Below, in pieces: positions 6,997 to 10,615 of a stretch of 10,615 nucleotides of DNA. Origin of the DNA: Humisphaera sp. (GTDB taxonomy: Bacteria > Planctomycetota > Phycisphaerae > Tepidisphaerales > Tepidisphaeraceae); the NCBI GenBank assembly GCA_025351525.1, contig JANXVV010000223.1:1-10615 (forward strand), written 5' to 3'. The position numbers were made by a program, and so were the translations under genes. The first letter of the stretch is position 1. Each line of letters begins with the position of its first letter. The notes beneath the pieces are model-generated. The model was not told the DNA's origin, ran no database searches, and worked only from the letters and a program-made list of their open reading frames with translations.

Positions 6997-7025
6997 AAGA
7001 TAGTGGATCCGTTCGCAAACGTCAA
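6997..7025 (-). promoter_or_regulatory. Sigma-70-like promoter for the VWA-ExbBD block
   Basis: On the minus strand, TTGACG (7020-7025, 5/6 consensus) is followed after exactly 17 nt by TATCTT (6997-7002, 4/6). Transcription would begin near 6990, giving a leader of about 50 nt before ATG 6937. An AT-rich stretch (ATCGTTTTTTCG) lies just upstream of the -35, like an UP element. It is the clearest promoter seen ahead of the five-gene block. Confidence 0.65.
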
Positions 7026-7040
7026 CGAAAAAACGATTCC

Positions 7041-7094
7041 AACAAGCGCCCGAATCGATTTCCATTCGATTAACGGGCGAAGTGCCGCCTTGTT
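7041..7094. other. Bulged stem-loop in the divergent intergenic region
   Basis: CGCCCG (7047-7052) pairs with CGGGCG (7074-7079), and AATCGA (7053-7058) with TCGATT (7066-7071), with a 2-nt bulge and a 7-nt loop. Outside, AACAAG (7041-7046) can pair with CTTGTT (7089-7094). It lies between the divergent VWA and PepSY-like genes, upstream of the minus-strand -35. It may be an operator-like dyad or part of a plus-strand leader. No specific regulator is suggested. Confidence 0.4.
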
Positions 7095-7241
7095 AGAAAA
7101 AATTTCCACCTTTCATCCTCCCGTCATCTTTCAAGTTTACATTTGTGAAGTTGTCATCGTTCCGGAATCTTCCTTGTTGGAGTGATTCAGAGCCGTCCTT
7201 TTCGGTCGGCGATCGAGCGATGGAAATGAAAAGGATCAGCC

Positions 7242-7754
7242 ATGAAATCGTCCAGTCAGAAGATTGCGTCGTTGGGTCTTGCCATCACCTTGGCCATGGG
7301 CGGCATCGCCTGGGCCGGCGCGAAGGATGATGCCGCGATGGCCAAAGCTCCGGCCGTCGTGCAAGCCGCCGTTAAAAAAGCGCTCGGCGGCAAGAAGCTC
7401 GAGGAATTCGGCAAGGAAAGCATCGGTACGAAAATCGTTTACGAGGTGGGCTTCAAAGTCGGTGAAGTGGATCACGCCTACATCATCAGCGAAACGGGCG
7501 AGATGATTCAGGAAGAGGCGGATGTCGATGTGGCCAAGCTGCCGGCGGCGGTGGCGGCGACGGTGAAAAAGGCGCAGCCCGAAGGCAAAATCGCCGAAGC
7601 CGCGACGGCGACGGCGGGCGACAGGCACTTCTACGAAATCGATGTGAAGGTCGGCACTGAAATTCACGCGATCAAAGTCAAGGAAGACGGCACGTTGATC
7701 GCGGACGAAATTGAGAAAGCTTTGACTGACGAGGACAAACCGGCGGTGAAGTAA
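7242..7754 (+). CDS. Secreted PepSY-like protein with two repeats
   Basis: The product is 170 residues. It has a Sec signal peptide (MKSSSQKIASLGLAITLAMG) with probable cleavage after AWA (residue 25). The mature part holds two copies of a PepSY-like unit. Each begins with a helix of the form PAxVxAxVKKA (AVVQAAVKKALGG, AAVAATVKKAQPEG), followed by strands around a YE(V/I)xxKVG core (VYEVGFKVGEVDHAYII; FYEIDVKVGTEIHAIKV) and a D/E-G-x-(M/L)-I turn. This matches the PepSY-like (beta-lactamase-inhibitor-like) fold, usually periplasmic and linked to binding or inhibition, with no enzyme activity. The start is supported by AGGA 6 nt before ATG. It diverges from the VWA gene, and a large hairpin begins 6 nt after its stop codon. 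The specific partner is unknown. Confidence 0.85.
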   Translation: MKSSSQKIASLGLAITLAMGGIAWAGAKDDAAMAKAPAVVQAAVKKALGGKKLEEFGKESIGTKIVYEVGFKVGEVDHAYIISETGEMIQEEADVDVAKLPAAVAATVKKAQPEGKIAEAATATAGDRHFYEIDVKVGTEIHAIKVKEDGTLIADEIEKALTDEDKPAVK

Positions 7755-7760
7755 ATCCAA

Positions 7761-7838
7761 GCCATCGCAATTGAAATTTCCAGTCCCCTCCCCCCGGATT
7801 ACCGGGGAGAAGGGACCGGAAATTTCAAATGCGATGGC
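7761..7838. repeat. 78-nt hairpin with 37-bp arms
   Basis: Arms 7761-7797 and 7802-7838 pair in strict register (every pair sums to 15599) with four mismatches in 37 positions and a 4-nt ATTA loop. The outer part is GCCATCGCA...TGCGATGGC; the inner part is C-rich on the left and G-rich on the right. It starts 6 nt after the PepSY-like stop codon. No T-run follows on either side, so it is not a textbook terminator, though it should block or shield RNA ends. It is probably a dispersed planctomycete-type repeat. A TTG inside the left arm begins a spurious extension of the next gene. Confidence 0.85.
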
Positions 7839-7908
7839 CTTGGCCAGCGTCGCGGCAAACGCATCGATACTTGTGCTATCGAAGCCATTTCGCCAGAATC
7901 TGCGGATC

Positions 7909-9318
7909 ATGGATGAATCGTCTTCGTCGCCATCTTCAATCCCGCCGACGCAGGCTCCCGCCTCCGTCTCGAAGCGGATTTCCAAGTGGTTGAAGTTTTC
8001 GCTGCGCTGGGGGGTGGCGGTGATCGGGATCTGGTGGGTGATCAGCCAGATGTCGATCCTCGACAAAGTGCTGGTCGTCAACGGCAGCGGCGTCCCGGTC
8101 CCCATGACTCTGGCCGAGCCGGAAGCGCAGGACAATCAGGCGATGTTTCGCGTGGTCGGAACCGCTGAACCAGTCCCGCGCGATGAGGTCATCAACAAGC
8201 CGGATCGAAAAAAAGTGCAGGTGGAGGGGCAGGCGGGGGAAGTGAAATTGCTCGGGCTGGATATTGAAGGCGATCTGAATCGCGAACCGCGCGTCGAGCG
8301 ATTGTTGATCGAAACGCCGACGGGAGGCCGATGGATCACGCCGTCGCAAATCGCCGGGGGCGTCTATGCGGTGAAGGTGCCTTACCCGCGCGTGGATGTC
8401 GGCGTGGCCCGCCTGATACGGCATGCCAGCAGTAAGAATCTCTACTTCCTGATCTTCGCCATTCTCATTTTCCCGCTCACCTTCATTCTCACCGCGATGC
8501 GATGGCATGAATTGCTGAAGGCGTTGGATATCCACATCGGTTTGATGCGGGCCTTCACCCTGACGATGGTCGGCGCTTTCTACAACACCTTCATGCCCGG
8601 CAGCACCGGCGGGGATTTTTTCAAGGCGATGTATGCCAGCCGGCAGACGCCGCACCGCACCCGCGCGGTGATGAGCGTGGTGATCGACCGGGTGATCGGC
8701 CTGATCGCCCTGATCATTCTCGGGGGGATCGCGGCGGCCACGCAATGGAACGTGCCACAGTGCCGGCACATCGCCATCGCCTGCGGAGTGCTCATCACCG
8801 GCGTGGTGGTCGGGGTGACGGTTTTCTATCAGCCATTCCTGCACCGACTTTGCGGGCTGGATTGGATCATCCGTCATCTGCCGATGCAGAAGCAGGTGCA
8901 GAACGCGGTGCAGGTGATGTGGATTTATCGGCAAAGGCCGGTGCTGGTGCTGCTCGCGCTGCTGATCACCTTCCCGGTTCACATGGCGGTGATCTGCTCG
9001 GCGATGTTTTCGGGCATGGCGTTCGGACTTCCCTTGCCGGCGATGTATTACTGGGCGATCGTGCCGGTCATCGTGCTGTCGGGATCGATCCCCATCTCAC
9101 CGCAGGGCGCCGGCGTGATGGAGTACTTCGCCATCCGCCTGACCGAGACGCGCGGGGCGACCGTCAGCCAGGCGTTCGCCTTGACCATGTCGATCCGGCT
9201 CGTGCAGATTTTGTGGAATCTGACCGGCGTCTATTTCGTCCTTCGCGGGCATTATCACACGCCGACCGAGACGGAGAAGCATGAGGTCGAAGTGGATATG
9301 GCGGCGGCAGCGGTGTGA
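7909..9318 (+). CDS. UPF0104/LPG-synthase-TM family membrane protein with an extra soluble domain
   Basis: From ATG 7909 the product is 469 residues; the open frame extends to a TTG at 7771 but that part reads through the hairpin repeat. One membrane helix near residues 32-47 is followed by a soluble domain (about 50-170) rich in beta-forming sequence (VQVEGQAGEVKLLGLDIEGD). From residue 177 come several further membrane helices. Diagnostic family motifs are AFYNTFMPGSTGGDFFKA (from about residue 223), SVVIDRVIGLIALI, and near the C-terminus SIPISPQGAGVMEYFA. These fit the lysylphosphatidylglycerol synthase TM/UPF0104 family (Pfam LPG_synthase_TM), of flippase-like or lipid-modifying proteins. 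There is no C-terminal MprF synthase domain, so lipid lysylation is not implied. The inserted domain is the unusual part. No good Shine-Dalgarno sequence is seen. Confidence 0.88.
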   Translation: MDESSSSPSSIPPTQAPASVSKRISKWLKFSLRWGVAVIGIWWVISQMSILDKVLVVNGSGVPVPMTLAEPEAQDNQAMFRVVGTAEPVPRDEVINKPDRKKVQVEGQAGEVKLLGLDIEGDLNREPRVERLLIETPTGGRWITPSQIAGGVYAVKVPYPRVDVGVARLIRHASSKNLYFLIFAILIFPLTFILTAMRWHELLKALDIHIGLMRAFTLTMVGAFYNTFMPGSTGGDFFKAMYASRQTPHRTRAVMSVVIDRVIGLIALIILGGIAAATQWNVPQCRHIAIACGVLITGVVVGVTVFYQPFLHRLCGLDWIIRHLPMQKQVQNAVQVMWIYRQRPVLVLLALLITFPVHMAVICSAMFSGMAFGLPLPAMYYWAIVPVIVLSGSIPISPQGAGVMEYFAIRLTETRGATVSQAFALTMSIRLVQILWNLTGVYFVLRGHYHTPTETEKHEVEVDMAAAAV

Positions 9319-9331
9319 AACCGGAAATGCA

Positions 9332-9387
9332 AAATCAGAAATCAGAAATCAGAAATCAGAAATCAGAAATCAGAAATCAGAAATCAG
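9332..9387. repeat. Heptamer tandem repeat (AAATCAG)x8
   Basis: Eight perfect consecutive AAATCAG units begin 14 nt after the membrane-protein stop codon. An inverted set of related units lies at 9489-9516, so the two flank about 100 nt and could pair. Translated, it gives the NQKSEIR low-complexity peptide, which is not a real protein. Copy number probably varies by slippage. Confidence 0.95.
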
Positions 9388-9449
9388 AAAAAAGCTCGAA
9401 AGAGGAAAAATTGAAATCTGAAGACAGTGTTTTCTTCGGTCAAAAAGCG

Positions 9450-9475
9450 TGGGCGAGACGCCCATGCCACCAGTT
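9450..9475. repeat. Single palindromic repeat unit, CGAGACG subtype
   Basis: This 26-nt stretch is identical to 39-64, including the CCACCAGTT tail. The first base pair of the palindrome is altered (GTGGGCG instead of ATGGGCG), and no paired inverted arm is present. It sits between the heptamer tract and its inverted partner. Confidence 0.9.
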
Positions 9476-9488
9476 TTTCAAAAGTCCC

Positions 9489-9516
9489 ATTTCTGATTTA
9501 TGATTTCTGATTTCAA
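9489..9516. repeat. Inverted heptamer units opposite the AAATCAG tract
   Basis: CTGATTT-ATGATTT-CTGATTT at 9493-9513 is the reverse complement of the AAATCAG array in the same 7-nt phase, with one changed base. Downstream TTTCAAGTTTTC also mirrors GAAAAATTGAAA at 9404-9415. The two arrays form the ends of a composite repeat just upstream of the VOC gene. Confidence 0.75.
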
Positions 9517-9532
9517 GTTTTCACCCTTCTCT

Positions 9533-10339
9533 ATGCTGAGACGCATCGACCGCATCCTCCTCCGCGTGCCGCACCTCGACAGCGCGGTGAAATACTATCG
9601 CGACGTGCTGGGCATGAAAGTCATCCGTCAGGATACGCGACTCGCCAATTTGAAGCTGATGGACGATGACACTGAACTGGTGCTGCATGTCGACGCCGAT
9701 CTGCCCGCCGAGGCGATCTATTATCTCGTCGACAATGTCCGCGATTTGTATTTGCGCCGGGCGGCTTTGAAGCTGACATTCGTCTCGCCGCCCAGCCCGA
9801 TCTCGCGGGGATATCGGGCGACGGTGAAAGACCCGTTCGGCAACGTGCTGCTGCTGCTCGATCGCACCACCGGGCCATCGGCGGAGCAGACGACCGAGGA
9901 CGGCAAAGCCCCGCTCGGCCTGTTCGCCGGCGTGGAAACCCGGTCGCCCGTGAATCGGGAGGCATTGATCAAAGCCTACGTTCAGATCAACCGCACCGCC
10001 GACGATCTGCCGTATACGCCGCATTTTGAAACGCTCTATTCCAGCTATTGCAAATCGCACGATCCCTCCCCCAGCCGACAGGAAGTGTGGCGGCATCTGC
10101 TGAATCTCCGCAAAGGCGGCAAGCTGCCGAAACTGGGTGAGGCCCGCTCGCACCCGCCAACCATTTCACCGGAAGATCGCGAGACGTTACGCGGGATGCT
10201 CGGCGATGCCATCGGCAGGCGCGATCGGCTTCCGTACACCAAATTATTTGATGACCTGGTCGACACCTTCAACAAAACGCAGCCGCGCCCGATCTCGCCG
10301 CATCTGGTGTGGCGATTGGTGGCGACGCTGGCGAAGTAA
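9533..10339 (+). CDS. VOC-fold protein with duplicated C-terminal module
   Basis: From ATG 9533 the product is 268 residues; an ATG at 9500 is in frame but lies in repeat DNA. Residues 1-120 form a glyoxalase/VOC domain: RIDRILLRVPHLDSAVKYYR, the usual VLGM, and DPFGNVLLLLD. Compared with glyoxalase I, the first metal His is Arg (DRILLRV) and the Glu of DPDGxxIEL is Leu, so the classical metal site looks lost. Residues 138-194 and 212-268 are two ungapped copies of a 57-residue unit (SPxxREx...LPYTxxFxxL...K...S...VWR...L.K), about one-third identical, with LPYT-to-VWR spacing of 26 in both. I do not recognise this module; it may bind a partner or nucleic acid. No Shine-Dalgarno sequence is seen. 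A ligand-binding or resistance-type role is possible but unproven. Confidence 0.85.
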   Translation: MLRRIDRILLRVPHLDSAVKYYRDVLGMKVIRQDTRLANLKLMDDDTELVLHVDADLPAEAIYYLVDNVRDLYLRRAALKLTFVSPPSPISRGYRATVKDPFGNVLLLLDRTTGPSAEQTTEDGKAPLGLFAGVETRSPVNREALIKAYVQINRTADDLPYTPHFETLYSSYCKSHDPSPSRQEVWRHLLNLRKGGKLPKLGEARSHPPTISPEDRETLRGMLGDAIGRRDRLPYTKLFDDLVDTFNKTQPRPISPHLVWRLVATLAK

Positions 10340-10374
10340 GGAATAAAACCCCTTGACGGGCGGAGGTGAATATC

Positions 10375-10402
10375 TTGTCAGTGTCCGTGAAGAAAATATA
10401 AT
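10375..10402 (+). promoter_or_regulatory. Sigma-70-like promoter before the HicB-like remnant
   Basis: TTGTCA (10375-10380) is followed by 16 nt and a perfect TATAAT (10397-10402). The predicted start of transcription, about 7 nt beyond the -10, coincides with the GTG at 10410, so the message would be leaderless. Confidence 0.6.
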
Positions 10403-10409
10403 TCCATCC

Positions 10410-10476
10410 GTGAAACAGTTCACCGCCATCGTCCATTGAGGCGAGCCAGACGAGGGAGGCTACTGGGCGACCTGCC
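10410..10476 (+). pseudogene. HicB-like antitoxin fragment, broken by a stop codon and an IS630 element
   Basis: Reading from GTG 10410 gives (M)KQFTAIVH, then TGA (10437-10439), then in the same frame GEPDEGGYWATC. This resembles the N-terminal strand pair of HicB-family antitoxins (a pattern like MKxFTAIVHxGExDEGGYWATCPE). Sequence ends abruptly at 10476, where the presumed IS630 end begins. The nonsense codon could come from a CGA-to-TGA change, among other routes. The gene therefore appears doubly inactivated. No HicA toxin gene is present on the left; any remaining part would lie beyond the element on the right. The call rests on a short segment. Confidence 0.55.
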
Positions 10477-10615
10477 TAGTGCTACGTCCAGACTAAATTT
10501 TCGGATAGAGCCGCTTGAGCTTCGTTCTTGCCTTTTCGATGGTGAACTGCCAATCGACGGCACGTTGCTTTTCGTTCACTCGGGCCGACCACGCCGCGAT
10601 CTCCGGTTGCAGAGT
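10477..10615. mobile_element. Left end of an IS630-family insertion sequence
   Basis: The element begins at or just after TA (10477-10478) within CTAG, the preferred IS630/Tc1 target dinucleotide. The end sequence GTGCTACGTCCAGACT lies between the target and the transposase stop codon, in the place of a terminal inverted repeat. The rest lies outside the window, so the second end and the TA duplication cannot be checked. Confidence 0.65.
10493..10615 (-). CDS. IS630-family transposase, C-terminal end (partial)
   Basis: The last 40 codons are present: LQPEIAAWSARVNEKQRAVD followed by WQFTIEKARTKLKRLYPKI and TAG. The terminal pattern (W..R.N......DWQFT...AR.KLKRLYP) is typical of the C-terminus of IS630-family DDE transposases, which move by cut-and-paste into TA sites. 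The catalytic residues lie upstream, beyond the window. The gene ends 14 nt inside the presumed left end of the element, as expected for a compact IS. Confidence 0.85.
   Translation of the reverse strand, partial: TLQPEIAAWSARVNEKQRAVDWQFTIEKARTKLKRLYPKI

Noticed and set aside
7761..7838. Rho-independent terminator
   Set aside because: The stem is far longer than usual and no T-run follows on either strand; recorded as a hairpin repeat instead.
7236..8135. 299-residue minus-strand frame across the PepSY-like gene
   Set aside because: Antisense to two real genes and crosses the 78-nt hairpin; no domain seen.
7936..8982. 348-residue minus-strand frame opposite the UPF0104 gene
   Set aside because: His/Arg/Asp-rich antisense product; the opposite strand encodes conserved family motifs.
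9332..9387. CRISPR array
   Set aside because: Units are 7 nt and directly adjacent, with no unique spacers; elsewhere repeats are palindromic pairs, not regularly spaced.
9315..9503. Small plus-strand frame translating the AAATCAG array
   Set aside because: Peptide is only the repeat read through (NQKSEIR units) and the palindromic unit; an artefact.

Overview
The window most resembles a chromosomal segment of a planctomycete, perhaps a member of the Phycisphaerae. This rests on moderate-to-high GC, an ExbB homologue with an N-terminal signal-peptide-like segment, intergenic palindromes of the CATGGGC...GCCCATG type, AAATCAG heptamer tracts, and an IS630-type transposase end. The lineage is inferred from style; no marker gene is present.

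Layout. Positions 103-6937 (minus strand) hold a five-gene block read right to left: a von Willebrand factor A (VWA) protein with a proline-rich N-terminus and a single membrane anchor, an ExbB/TolQ proton channel, two different ExbD/TolR proteins, and a 973-residue secreted helical-repeat protein. A good sigma-70-like promoter lies just upstream (6997-7025). Positions 7242-9318 (plus strand) hold a secreted PepSY-like protein and a multi-pass UPF0104/LPG-synthase-TM protein with a large extra soluble domain, separated by a 78-nt hairpin. Positions 9533-10339 encode a VOC-fold protein that appears to have lost metal ligands and carries a duplicated C-terminal module. The right edge holds a HicB-like antitoxin remnant, broken by a nonsense codon and cut off by an IS630-family element whose transposase runs off the window.

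How the genes may work together. ExbB plus ExbD normally turn the proton-motive force into movement of a TonB or TolA partner. No ordinary TonB or TolA is present, but the VWA protein has a TonB/TolA-like architecture: proline-rich N-terminus, one membrane helix with the Ser-x3-His spacing of TonB and TolA, and a flexible Gly-rich extension. Its C-terminus is a VWA domain with a largely intact metal site. My main inference is that this is a proton-powered machine whose moving partner ends in a VWA adhesion domain, possibly working with the secreted helical-repeat protein.

Every junction in this block carries an inverted repeat, and several repeats abut or supply stop codons. The intergenic DNA is therefore unusually structured.
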